In this document: one piece after another, positions 1 to 7,924 of the stretch
Position numbering within the stretch: position 1 is the stretch's first letter
How the letters are laid out: every line of letters begins with the position of its first letter
Source: Methylorubrum sp. B1-46
GTDB lineage: Bacteria; Pseudomonadota; Alphaproteobacteria; Rhizobiales; Beijerinckiaceae
Length of the DNA stretch: 64,000 nucleotides
NCBI RefSeq assembly: GCF_021117295.1
Contig: NZ_CP088247.1
Span: forward strand, 1-64,000
Direction of reading: 5' to 3'
Translations under genes and position numbers: made by a program
Notes under the pieces: model-generated
What the model was told of the DNA's origin: nothing
The model's database searches: none
Seen by the model: the letters and a program-made list of their open reading frames with translations, nothing else

Positions 1-1506
1 ATGCACCTCGACGGCAGCATGTCGGACGGCGATGGCGGAAACGGCAGGGGGACCATCGATATCCCCGCGGCCTGGACGCGGGTGAAGCGGCGGCTGCGGG
101 CGGAGCTTGGCGAGGACGTGTTCGCGAGCTGGTTTGCCCGTCTTGAGCTGGAAGACGTTCAGGGCGGCGTTGCCCGTCTCACGGTGCCGACCCGGTTTCT
201 CAAGAGCTGGATCGAGTCGCATTATCTCGATCGGGTGCTGACGACCTTCCGGGCCGAGGCCGACGATATCAGCCGCATCGAGGTCGGCGTGCGGGGGGCC
301 TCCGCGCCGGCCCGCCCGAGTGCCGGCAGCCAGGCGAAATCGAACCCGACGAGCGGGCCGCTAAACCGGCTCCATGCTACTGCGACGGCCGCCGCTCTCC
401 AGGGACCGGGTCCGCTGGTCGAGACCGAGATCACCTCGCCCCGCGGCGAGTCGGGTTCGGTCGATCTCAACGGCGCACCGCTCGATGTACGGCTCACCTT
501 CGCCAATTTCGTCGTGGGCCGCTCCAACGCCCTGGCCCACGCGGCGGCGGAGCGGATCGCCCGCAGCGACGGTGACGGCGCGCTCTACAACCCGCTCTAC
601 GTCCATGCCGGCGTGGGTCTCGGCAAGACGCACCTGCTCCACGCTGCCGGCCATGCCGCCCGCGAGGCGGGACGCCGGGTGATCTATCTCACTGCCGACC
701 GCTTCATGTACGGTTTCGTCAATGCCCTGAAGACACAGAGCGCGCTCGCCTTCAAGGAGCGTCTGCGGGCGATCGACCTGCTGATCCTCGACGACGTGCA
801 GTTCATCCAGGGCAAGTCGATCCAGACCGAGTTCGGCCACACCCTCAACGCCCTGATCGATTCCGGACGCCAGGTGGTGGTTGCCTCGGACCGTCCGCCG
901 ACGGAGCTGGAGGCGCTCGACGAGCGGGTGCGCTCGCGCCTGGCCGGCGGTCTCGTCGTCGAGATCGGCGGGCTGGATGAGGGCTTGCGCGCCTCGATCC
1001 TCTCCGCCCGGCTCGACGCCGTGCGGCAGAGCCACCCGAACTTCGAGGTCTCACCGGCCGTCTCCGCCTACGTCGCCCGCGCGATCACGGCCAATGGCCG
1101 CGACCTCGAAGGCGCGGTGAACCGGCTCCTGGCCCACGCCACGCTGACCGGCGCGCCGGTCACCGTCGAGACCGCCGAGACCGCGATCCGCGACCTCGTG
1201 AAGAACCGCGAGCCGAAGCGGGTGAAGATCGAGGACATCCAGAAGCTGGTGGCCTCGCGCTACAACGTCTCGCGGTCCGACATCCTGTCCGAGCGCCGCA
1301 CCGCCGCCGTGGTCAAGCCGCGCCAGATCGCGATGTATCTGTCGAAGGTGCTGACCCTGCGTTCCCTGCCCGAGATCGGCCGCCGCTTCGGCGGGCGTGA
1401 TCACACCACCGTGCTGCACGCGGTGCGCAAGATCGAGAAGCAGATCGGCGAGGATGCGGTGCTCGGCGACGAGGTCGAACTGCTGAAGCGGATGCTCCAA
1501 GATTGA
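1..1506 (+). CDS. dnaA: Chromosomal replication initiator DnaA
   Basis: DnaA binds DnaA boxes at the origin and melts it to start replication. The 501-residue protein has the usual four parts: an N-terminal helicase-interaction domain (about 20-95), a variable linker (about 100-160), an AAA+ domain with Walker A at 203-210 (ending G208-K209-T210) and Walker B with D264-D265, and a C-terminal DNA-binding domain whose signature GGRDHTTV lies at 464-471. It opens the window, and dnaN and recF follow on the same strand. The start codon is the first base of the window, so a slightly different start cannot be excluded; the Met at residue 7 is an alternative. Confidence 0.97.
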   Translation: MHLDGSMSDGDGGNGRGTIDIPAAWTRVKRRLRAELGEDVFASWFARLELEDVQGGVARLTVPTRFLKSWIESHYLDRVLTTFRAEADDISRIEVGVRGASAPARPSAGSQAKSNPTSGPLNRLHATATAAALQGPGPLVETEITSPRGESGSVDLNGAPLDVRLTFANFVVGRSNALAHAAAERIARSDGDGALYNPLYVHAGVGLGKTHLLHAAGHAAREAGRRVIYLTADRFMYGFVNALKTQSALAFKERLRAIDLLILDDVQFIQGKSIQTEFGHTLNALIDSGRQVVVASDRPPTELEALDERVRSRLAGGLVVEIGGLDEGLRASILSARLDAVRQSHPNFEVSPAVSAYVARAITANGRDLEGAVNRLLAHATLTGAPVTVETAETAIRDLVKNREPKRVKIEDIQKLVASRYNVSRSDILSERRTAAVVKPRQIAMYLSKVLTLRSLPEIGRRFGGRDHTTVLHAVRKIEKQIGEDAVLGDEVELLKRMLQD

Positions 1507-1837
1507 CGGCGATCGGGGCGGAGCCGGGTTCGGTCCGGCTCCGTTCCCAATAGCCGTCGGTCGTGTCCTCCCAAGTGGGGAGCGGTCCGGCGTGGATGGA
1601 CACGCTCGGGGATCGACCCTTCGAGGGGCGGGACAGCGCGGAGGTCGCCCTTGCCTTCGCGGGAGCGCTTCGCCAAGCTGCCGGACCCGCTCCGCACTGG
1701 CGCGCCTCGCGAAACACTCCGTCACCGACCAGCCCTCCGGCCGCGATGGCGGGAGGGGCGTTTCGAGAGAGTCGCGCGGTTTTCGGGCCTGACCGACGGC
1801 GGACGGGCCGATTGTTCAAGAGACGACGGGTTTTCCG
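1507..1837. other. dnaA-dnaN intergenic region
   Basis: This 331-nt gap has no convincing gene. Just after dnaA there is a perfect 8-bp inverted repeat (GGAGCCGG at 1520-1527, CCGGCTCC at 1535-1542, 7-nt loop) that could act as a weak terminator or attenuator, although no T-run follows it. No DnaA box of the TTATCCACA type was seen here, so this gap does not look like the origin. The dnaN promoter presumably lies in its second half. Confidence 0.5.
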
Positions 1838-2959
1838 ATGAGAGTCACAGTCGAGCGCGCGGCCCTCCTGAGATCGCTCGGCCATGTCCACCGGGTGGTG
1901 GAACGGCGCAACACGATTCCGATCCTCTCCAACGTCCTGCTGCGCACCGGCGAGAACGGCCTGCAACTGAAAGCGACCGATCTCGACATCGAGGTGACCG
2001 AGACCGTCGCCGCGGACGTTCTCGACGCCGGCGCCACCACCGTGCCGGCCCACGTCATCTACGACATCGTGCGCAAGCTGCCCGACGGCGCGCAGGTCTC
2101 GCTGGAAACCTCCGGCGAAACCGGTCAGATGACGATCCGCTCCGGCCGCTCGCGCTTCGCGCTCGGTGCCCTCCCCGAGGGCGATTTTCCTGATTTGGCT
2201 GCGGGCGAACTGCCGCATTCCTTTGCGATCCCTGCGGCCGAACTGAAGCAACTCATCGAGAAGACGCAGTTCGCGATCTCGACCGAGGAGACGCGCTACT
2301 ACCTCAACGGCATCTACTTCCACACCGTCGAGGTCGAGGGCGCGCTCAAGCTGCGGGCGGTGGCGACCGACGGGCACCGGCTGGCCCGGGTCGAGACCGA
2401 GGCGCCCGAGGGCAGCCGCGGCATGCCGGGCATCATCGTGCCGCGCAAGGCGGTGGCCGAGATCCAGAAGCTCGTGGACGATGGCGGCGAGAGCGTGCAG
2501 GTCGAGCTGTCGCCGGCCAAGATCCGCCTGACCTTCGCTGGCGGCGTGACCCTGATCTCGAAGCTGATCGACGGCACCTTCCCCGATTACCAGCGAGTGA
2601 TCCCGACCGGCAACGACAAGCGCCTGACGGTGGAGCGCGACGCCTTCGCCAAGGCGGTGGACCGCGTCTCGACCATCTCGTCCGAGCGCGGCCGCGCGGT
2701 GAAGCTCGCCATGGGCGACGGACGGCTCGCCCTCTCGGTGACCAACCCGGATGCCGGTTCTGCGACCGAGGAGCTCGATGTCGATTACGAGGCCTCCGCC
2801 CTCGATATCGGCTTCAACGCCCGCTACCTCCTCGACATCACCGCGCAGTTGCAGGGTGATACCGCTCTGTTCAAGCTCGCCGATCCCGGCTCGCCGACTC
2901 TGATCCAGGACCGCGACGGGGCGCCGGCGCTCTACGTTCTGATGCCGATGCGCGTGTGA
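1838..2959 (+). CDS. dnaN: DNA polymerase III beta sliding clamp
   Basis: The ring-shaped processivity clamp tethers DNA polymerase III and other polymerases to DNA. At 373 residues it has the normal length for three clamp domains, and it begins with the typical VERAALLRSLGHVHRVVERR segment and ends with the conserved VLMPMRV tail. It sits between dnaA and recF, the common order in bacteria. Its TGA overlaps the GTG start of recF by four bases, so the two are probably translationally coupled. Confidence 0.97.
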   Translation: MRVTVERAALLRSLGHVHRVVERRNTIPILSNVLLRTGENGLQLKATDLDIEVTETVAADVLDAGATTVPAHVIYDIVRKLPDGAQVSLETSGETGQMTIRSGRSRFALGALPEGDFPDLAAGELPHSFAIPAAELKQLIEKTQFAISTEETRYYLNGIYFHTVEVEGALKLRAVATDGHRLARVETEAPEGSRGMPGIIVPRKAVAEIQKLVDDGGESVQVELSPAKIRLTFAGGVTLISKLIDGTFPDYQRVIPTGNDKRLTVERDAFAKAVDRVSTISSERGRAVKLAMGDGRLALSVTNPDAGSATEELDVDYEASALDIGFNARYLLDITAQLQGDTALFKLADPGSPTLIQDRDGAPALYVLMPMRV

Positions 2960-4155
2960 GTCCGCTTCCGGCTCCGGCCGGATCGGATATATCGCTTACG
3001 ATGGACACCCTGCCGGGAGGCACGCGCCTCACCCGACTGATCGCCCGCGATTTTCGCAACCACATCGATCTGGATCTGGCCACGACGCGCCGCTTCGTGG
3101 CTCTGGTCGGCGAGAACGGTGCGGGCAAGACCAACATCCTCGAGGCGGTCTCGCTGTTCTGTCCCGGCCGCGGCCTGCGCCGGGCAGATCTCGCGACTAT
3201 GGCGCGGGTCGACGGGCCGGGCGGCTTCGCGGTTTCGGCGACCCTGGAGACGGCCGAGGCCGAGCACCGGCTCGGCTCCGGCTACGAGCCGCCGGGCTAC
3301 GACAGCCGCGGCACCCGCGTCTGCCGGATCGACGGGGCGCCTGCTCCCTCCCCCGTCGCCTTCTCTGAATTCCTGCGGATCGTCTGGCTGACGCCGGATT
3401 TCGACGGCCTGTTCCGCGGTGCCGCCGGTGACCGGCGCCGCTTCCTCGACCGGCTGGTGCTCGCCGTCGATGCCGGCCACGGCGCCCGCGTTTCCGCGAT
3501 GGAGCGAGCCCTGCGCTCGCGCAACCGCCTGCTCGACGAGCGCCCCGACGACGGTCGCTGGCTCGACGCGGTCGAGCGCGAGGTGGCTGAGCTCGGTGTC
3601 GCCGTGGCGCTCGCCCGGCGCGAGACGGTCGAGCGCCTCGACCGGCTCATCGCCGAGACACGGGACGATGCCGCGCCCTTCCCCTGGGCCTCCCTGCGGC
3701 TGGAGGGCGACCTCGACGACCTCGTCGCGGTCTGGCCGGCGCTGGAGGCGGAGGATCGTTTCCGCCGCGCGCTGATGCAGGGCCGCCACCGCGACCGTGC
3801 CGCCGGTCGCACCCTGATCGGACCGCAGACGACCGACCTCGTCGTGCGCCACGGCCCGAAGGATGTGCCTGCCGCCACCGCCTCCACCGGCGAGCAGAAG
3901 GCGTTGCTGATCGGCCTCGTTCTGGCGCACGCCCGCCTGGTGCGGGCGATGAGCGGGCTCACGCCGCTCATCCTCCTCGACGAGGTCGCCGCCCATCTTG
4001 ACCCGCGGCGGCGCGCCGGGCTGTTCGACGCGCTCGAAGCGCTTGAAGGGCAGGTCTGGATGACGGGCGCCGACCCGGCCCTGTTCGCCGAATTGGAAGG
4101 CCGGGCGGATTTGATCGGCGTCGCCGATGGGCGCCTCGTGGCGGCGGGGACGTGA
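2956..4155 (+). CDS. recF: DNA replication and repair protein RecF
   Basis: RecF is an SMC-like ATPase that helps load RecA at single-strand gaps with RecO and RecR. Walker A is GENGAGKT at residues 52-59, and Walker B (LILLDEVAAHLD) has D342-E343. The TGE signature precedes the Walker B region. The chosen GTG start overlaps the dnaN stop as GTGA; an ATG at 3001 would give a 384-residue protein whose first residues match RecF better, so the true start is uncertain. Its end lies 2 nt from the convergent vapC. Confidence 0.95.
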   Translation: MSPLPAPAGSDISLTMDTLPGGTRLTRLIARDFRNHIDLDLATTRRFVALVGENGAGKTNILEAVSLFCPGRGLRRADLATMARVDGPGGFAVSATLETAEAEHRLGSGYEPPGYDSRGTRVCRIDGAPAPSPVAFSEFLRIVWLTPDFDGLFRGAAGDRRRFLDRLVLAVDAGHGARVSAMERALRSRNRLLDERPDDGRWLDAVEREVAELGVAVALARRETVERLDRLIAETRDDAAPFPWASLRLEGDLDDLVAVWPALEAEDRFRRALMQGRHRDRAAGRTLIGPQTTDLVVRHGPKDVPAATASTGEQKALLIGLVLAHARLVRAMSGLTPLILLDEVAAHLDPRRRAGLFDALEALEGQVWMTGADPALFAELEGRADLIGVADGRLVAAGT

Positions 4156-4157
4156 GG

Positions 4158-4562
4158 TCAGGCCATCGCCGCCGGGATATCGGTTTGGGAAAAATCGTTG
4201 CCGATGAAGAGGAGCGGGACGTTGCGCGTCCTGGCGCAGGCATAGGCGAAGCAGTCACCCATGTTCAGTTGCGCCGGGTGGCCCTGGCCCTTGCCGAAGC
4301 GGGCGAAGGCGGCGAGAGCCACTTGTCCCTCTGCCTCGCCGATTGGCACGATCGTGATGCCGGCAACTCTCAGAAATTCATGAACCTGCGCTTCCGACGC
4401 CTCTGCGGACTGAACTCGCCTCCTCGTCACCGCTGCCACAGTTTCGAACACGGCCACGGCGGAGGTGATCGGAGCCGACACACGATCCAGACATTGGAGC
4501 AAGAGGCTGCGTTGCGGCTCTCCGATCAGAATTGCGACCATCGCCGAAGCATCGACGAACAT
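4158..4562 (-). CDS. vapC: VapC-type PIN-domain ribonuclease toxin
   Basis: This is the toxin of a type II toxin-antitoxin pair; VapC proteins are Mg-dependent RNases. The 134-residue PIN domain starts MFVDASAMVAIL with the catalytic Asp at residue 4, followed by the mid-protein acidic residue in VFETVAAV and the C-terminal GDCFAYA Asp. The ATG at 4562 overlaps the vapB stop as TGATG; a GTG one codon upstream (4565) is also possible. It is co-transcribed with vapB and convergent with recF. The RNA target cannot be told from sequence. Confidence 0.88.
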   Translation of the reverse strand: MFVDASAMVAILIGEPQRSLLLQCLDRVSAPITSAVAVFETVAAVTRRRVQSAEASEAQVHEFLRVAGITIVPIGEAEGQVALAAFARFGKGQGHPAQLNMGDCFAYACARTRNVPLLFIGNDFSQTDIPAAMA

Positions 4563-4801
4563 CACGGCTCTCCGTTCAGCTCGTCGAAGAATTCCTTATT
4601 GGCGGGGATACCGGTGTCGGGTACGGCATCCAGACGATCGAGCAGAGGCCGCAATCGCTCTTCCAGCGGGAGGCGGCGCTCTTGCCGTTCCAGCTCGTTG
4701 ACGAGTGCGATACGCACCGCCTCGGTCTTGCTCACGCGCGCCCGCGATGCCAGCTTCTCGGCGAGGCGGTTCACTTCCTCGCTGCGGATGTTCAGGGGCA
4801 T
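4562..4801 (-). CDS. vapB: VapB-type antitoxin
   Basis: This 79-residue protein neutralises the adjacent VapC and probably represses the operon. It begins with a short basic ribbon-helix-helix-like segment (MPLNIRSEEVNRLAEKLA) of the Rv0623/PSK antitoxin type, followed by a charged C-terminal tail that would wrap VapC. Its stop codon overlaps the toxin start. The 100 nt to recQ on the opposite strand must hold both promoters. Confidence 0.85.
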   Translation of the reverse strand: MPLNIRSEEVNRLAEKLASRARVSKTEAVRIALVNELERQERRLPLEERLRPLLDRLDAVPDTGIPANKEFFDELNGEP

Positions 4802-4901
4802 GCTGGCCTCGATGTGTAGACAACCGTAAGCTATTGCCTACACGATCCGCCCGCAAGCCGGACCGGGTCTTTCGTTCGTTCCCACCTTCGCAAGTGACCC
4901 G

Positions 4902-6749
4902 ATGACAGCTCGCCTCGACGAGGCTCGTGCCGCTCTCAAAAAAACCTTCGGCTACGACGACTTCCGTCCCGGTCAGGACGAGGTGATTGGCGCCGTGCTC
5001 GACGGCGCGGACGTGTTCGCGGTGATGCCGACGGGCTCGGGCAAGTCGATGACCTACCAGCTGCCCGCGCTGGTCGATGCGGGCCTGACGGTGGTGGTCT
5101 CGCCGCTGATCGCGCTGATGCACGATCAGGTGCAGCAGATGCATGCCTTCGGAATCGAGGCCGCGACCCTGAACTCGACGGTGGCTGAGGTGACGTCGCG
5201 GGAGACGTGGCGCAAGATCCGCTCAGGCGATCTGCGGCTGCTGTTCGTCTCGCCCGAACGCCTGCTGATGGACGGTTGCATGGAGGCCCTGCGCGGGGCC
5301 GGCGTGCGGCGGCTCGCGGTGGACGAGGCGCACTGCGTCTCGCAATGGGGCCACGATTTCCGTCCCGAATATCGCGAGATCGCCCGCGCCCGCGAAGCAC
5401 TCGGCAACGTCCAAACCCTGGCGCTGACCGCTACCGCCGACGCGGCGACCCGCGCCGAGATCGCCGAGCGGCTCTTTCCCGCCGGCCGTTCCCCCAAGAC
5501 CTTCGTCCACTCCTTCGATCGGCCGAACATCCGGCTGACCTTCCAGCCGAAGGATAACCCGACCCGCCAGTTGGAGCGCTTCCTGCGCGACCGGCGGGCG
5601 GAGAGCGGCATCATCTACTGCTCGTCGCGCAAGCGCGTGGAGCAACTCGCCGATACCCTGAAGGCGGACGGATTCAACGCCCTGCCCTACCATGCCGGGC
5701 TCGACCAGGGCACGCGGGCGCGCAATCAGGATACCTTTCTGCAGGAGGACGGCGTGGTGATGACCGCCACGATCGCCTTCGGCATGGGCATCAACAAGCC
5801 AGACGTGCGCTACGTCTGCCACGCCGACATGCCAACCAACATCGAGGGCTACTATCAGGAGATCGGCCGCGCCGGCCGCGACGGGCTGCCCTCCGACACC
5901 CTGACCCTTTACGGCCTCGACGACATGGCGCTGCGCCGCCGCCAGATCGATGAGAAGGAGATCTCGGAGGAGCGCCGCCGGGTCGAGCGGCGCAAGCTCG
6001 AGGCGATGATCGCGCTGTGCGAGGGCGCCGCCTGCCGCCGTCAATCGCTGCTCGGCTATTTCGGCGAGGCGAGCGAGCGCTGCGGCCGCTGCGATCTCTG
6101 CCGCAGCGGCGTCTCGCTCATCGACGGCACCGTGGCGGCGCAGAAGCTTCTCTCGGCGATCGTGCGCACCGGCCAGCGCTTCGGAGCGGCCTATGTCTGC
6201 GACGTCGTGCATGGCAAGGAGAGCGAGCCAATCCGCCGCAACGGCCACGCCGCGCTGAAGACCTTCGGTGTCGGCGCCGATAAACCGGTGGCCGCGTGGC
6301 GCGCGCTCTTGCGCCAGCTCTTCGCGGCCGGGGCGGTCGCCGAAAACACCGACGGCTATGGCGGCCTCGTCATGACCGACAAGGGCGAAACGATCCTGTT
6401 CGGACGCGAGACGATCGAGGTCAGGCCCGATCCCGAGCCGAAGAAGGCCGAGCCGAAGAACCGCCGTCCGGCAGCCCGCGACGACGACGCCAATGCGCTG
6501 AGCGAGGCGGACGAAGCGCTGTTCCAGCATCTGCGGGGCCTGCGCGCGACCATCGCCAGGGCGGAAGGCATCGCCGCCTTCATGGTGTTTCCCGATCGCA
6601 CCCTGATCGAGATGGCGCGCGCGAAGCCCATCGATCTCTGGGCGCTGCGCACGGTCCACGGCGTCGGCGAGCGCAAGCGCGAGGCCTACGGCGAGCGGTT
6701 CACCGATGCGATTCGCGAATTCCTGGACGACGCCAAGAAGGCCGGCTGA
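4902..6749 (+). CDS. recQ: ATP-dependent DNA helicase RecQ
   Basis: RecQ is a 3'-5' helicase acting in RecF-pathway repair and in suppression of illegitimate recombination. Over 615 residues it carries the Q-motif region, Walker A PTGSGKS at 43-49, DEAH at 141-144 with the RecQ aromatic-rich loop [14 protein letters not shown], motif [12 protein letters not shown], a Cys4 zinc site near 375-400 (C-x5-C ... CGRCDLC), a winged helix, and an HRDC domain at about 525-600. The linker near 510 is Lys/Pro/Arg-rich. It lies four genes from recF. Confidence 0.97.
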   Translation: MTARLDEARAALKKTFGYDDFRPGQDEVIGAVLDGADVFAVMPTGSGKSMTYQLPALVDAGLTVVVSPLIALMHDQVQQMHAFGIEAATLNSTVAEVTSRETWRKIRSGDLRLLFVSPERLLMDGCMEALRGAGVRRLAVDEAHCVSQWGHDFRPEYREIARAREALGNVQTLALTATADAATRAEIAERLFPAGRSPKTFVHSFDRPNIRLTFQPKDNPTRQLERFLRDRRAESGIIYCSSRKRVEQLADTLKADGFNALPYHAGLDQGTRARNQDTFLQEDGVVMTATIAFGMGINKPDVRYVCHADMPTNIEGYYQEIGRAGRDGLPSDTLTLYGLDDMALRRRQIDEKEISEERRRVERRKLEAMIALCEGAACRRQSLLGYFGEASERCGRCDLCRSGVSLIDGTVAAQKLLSAIVRTGQRFGAAYVCDVVHGKESEPIRRNGHAALKTFGVGADKPVAAWRALLRQLFAAGAVAENTDGYGGLVMTDKGETILFGRETIEVRPDPEPKKAEPKNRRPAARDDDANALSEADEALFQHLRGLRATIARAEGIAAFMVFPDRTLIEMARAKPIDLWALRTVHGVGERKREAYGERFTDAIREFLDDAKKAG

Positions 6750-6788
6750 CGGACCTGGGCCTTATCCGCTCGCCTTGAGCGCGGTTTC

Positions 6789-6877
6789 GTCATCGCGAGG
6801 CAGTGTCGACGCGATCCGGGGCTCGTCCGATCCGGAGATGCCGTGCTTTGGATCGCTTCGCTGCCGCTCGCGATGAC
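6789..6877. repeat. Short dispersed repeat with inverted ends (family C, copy 1)
   Basis: This 89-bp element has perfect 11-bp inverted ends, GTCATCGCGAG at 6789-6799 and CTCGCGATGAC at 6867-6877. The right-hand part, from TGGATC to GCGATGACGGCGT, recurs at 26640-26674. It lies 40 nt after the recQ stop. The size and inverted ends resemble REP or MITE-like sequences; no coding potential is evident. Confidence 0.6.
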
Positions 6878-7013
6878 GGCGTGTGGCAACGCCTGAGCGC
6901 CCACCGGGTAACCGTCGGATTCAGCCTGTTCTCGGCTCGCTCGTCTTCTCCGCGATCGATGCGCGACTCGGCCGGACTGCTCGTCGCAGGCAGGCGGACT
7001 TGCCATGCAAGGG

Positions 7014-7102
7014 TTATCCACATATTGTCCACAGAAAGAACATAACGCGAACATCTGTCGCCGGTCGAGGCGGCGCGCTTCCATCCACGGACCCGGTCCA
7101 CA
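7014..7102 (+). promoter_or_regulatory. DnaA-box cluster (candidate oriC or DnaA-regulated promoter)
   Basis: A perfect DnaA box TTATCCACA lies at 7014-7022 and a one-mismatch box TTGTCCACA at 7025-7033, both in the same direction and 11 bp apart, about one helical turn. Weaker matches are CCATCCACG at 7081-7089 and CGGTCCACA at 7094-7102. A short AT-richer stretch follows the first two. The cluster is just upstream of the gene at 7117, whose RBS GGGGA is at 7107. It could be origin sequence or a DnaA-controlled promoter. Confidence 0.55.
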
Positions 7103-7116
7103 GCCTGGGGACAACC

Positions 7117-7803
7117 ATGAGAACAGCCGACAAGCAGATCGCCGACATCCTCGTGCGCTACGGTGAGCCCTTCGCGGGCAATGTCTGGCGCGTGCAGGGC
7201 ACGGCCGTCATCTACCACAAGACCTTGGAGCGGATTGCCGCCCACACCAAGATCCGCTTCGACCCGCCAACCCTCCTGCGCAGCGAGCGCGACGAGGCGG
7301 TGATTCTCGTCACCGGCCGCATGCCCGGCGAGAAGGCGGGCGAGGAGCGGGTCGAGTGGTCGATCGGGGAAGCGCTGGTCAACGTCAACTACCGCGTCTC
7401 CGGCCGGCAGGCGGCCTATGTCTACGCCATGGCCGAGAAGCGGGCGAAGGACCGGGTCATCCTCAAGCTGATCGAGCTGCACGGCCTCGTCTATTCCGAG
7501 GAGGAGGCGGACGAATTCCGCCAGAACCAGCCGATGGCGATCCGCGCCGTGGACGAGGATTTCGACGCCTCCCCGGCCTTCGACGAGGTGACTGAGCAGG
7601 AAGCCGACCTCAAGCGCCTGATCGACGAGGCGGAATCGATCAACGCGGTGACTGACTTGATGCTCGACGAGCGCACTCAGGCCACCCTCAACGCCATGCC
7701 GCACGGCACCCGCGAGGAGGTGCGCGACTACGCCAAGGCGCGCCTGCGGGCGCTTGGCTGGCCGCCGGCGAAGAAGGCCGGGCGCGGCAGCCGCGCCGCG
7801 TAA
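7117..7803 (+). CDS. Uncharacterised protein between recQ and recD2
   Basis: I do not recognise this 228-residue protein. The ATG at 7117 has GGGGA five bases upstream; the frame is open further upstream but there runs through the DnaA-box region. The sequence is soluble and charged, with a central segment QAAYVYAMAEKRAKDRVILK followed by LHGLVYSEEEADEF, an acidic middle and a basic Lys/Arg/Gly tail. The KRA-centred helix is faintly reminiscent of single-strand annealing proteins (ERF/Rad52 types), which is only a guess supported by its position between two DNA helicase genes. A family A repeat begins directly after its stop. Confidence 0.8.
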   Translation: MRTADKQIADILVRYGEPFAGNVWRVQGTAVIYHKTLERIAAHTKIRFDPPTLLRSERDEAVILVTGRMPGEKAGEERVEWSIGEALVNVNYRVSGRQAAYVYAMAEKRAKDRVILKLIELHGLVYSEEEADEFRQNQPMAIRAVDEDFDASPAFDEVTEQEADLKRLIDEAESINAVTDLMLDERTQATLNAMPHGTREEVRDYAKARLRALGWPPAKKAGRGSRAA

Positions 7804-7902
7804 CGGGTTCTCGAAGGACTACGCCGTTCGGTGGGGTGCCGGGGCGGAGTCCCGGCGTGTCCCAGGGCTTGGCCCTGGACCCGCGAAAGGTCTCGACCTT
7901 TC
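7804..7902 (+). repeat. Multi-hairpin 3'-UTR element (family A, copy 1)
   Basis: Starting right after the TAA of the preceding gene, this element of about 100 nt folds into successive hairpins: GCCGGG/CCCGGC (7838-7856), CCAGGGC/GCCCTGG with a TTG loop (7862-7878), and GAAAGGT/ACCTTTC with a CTCG loop (7885-7902). A second copy follows xoxF in the same sense (52357-52461), with compensatory changes in the stems. It ends 22 nt before the recD2 ATG, so it could also affect recD2 expression. Confidence 0.7.
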
Positions 7903-7924
7903 AAAACCATGGCAGGGTGTGAGC

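Noticed and set aside
1507..1837. Origin of replication between dnaA and dnaN
   Set aside because: No DnaA boxes and no AT-rich unwinding stretch were found there; the only convincing boxes lie at 7014-7033.
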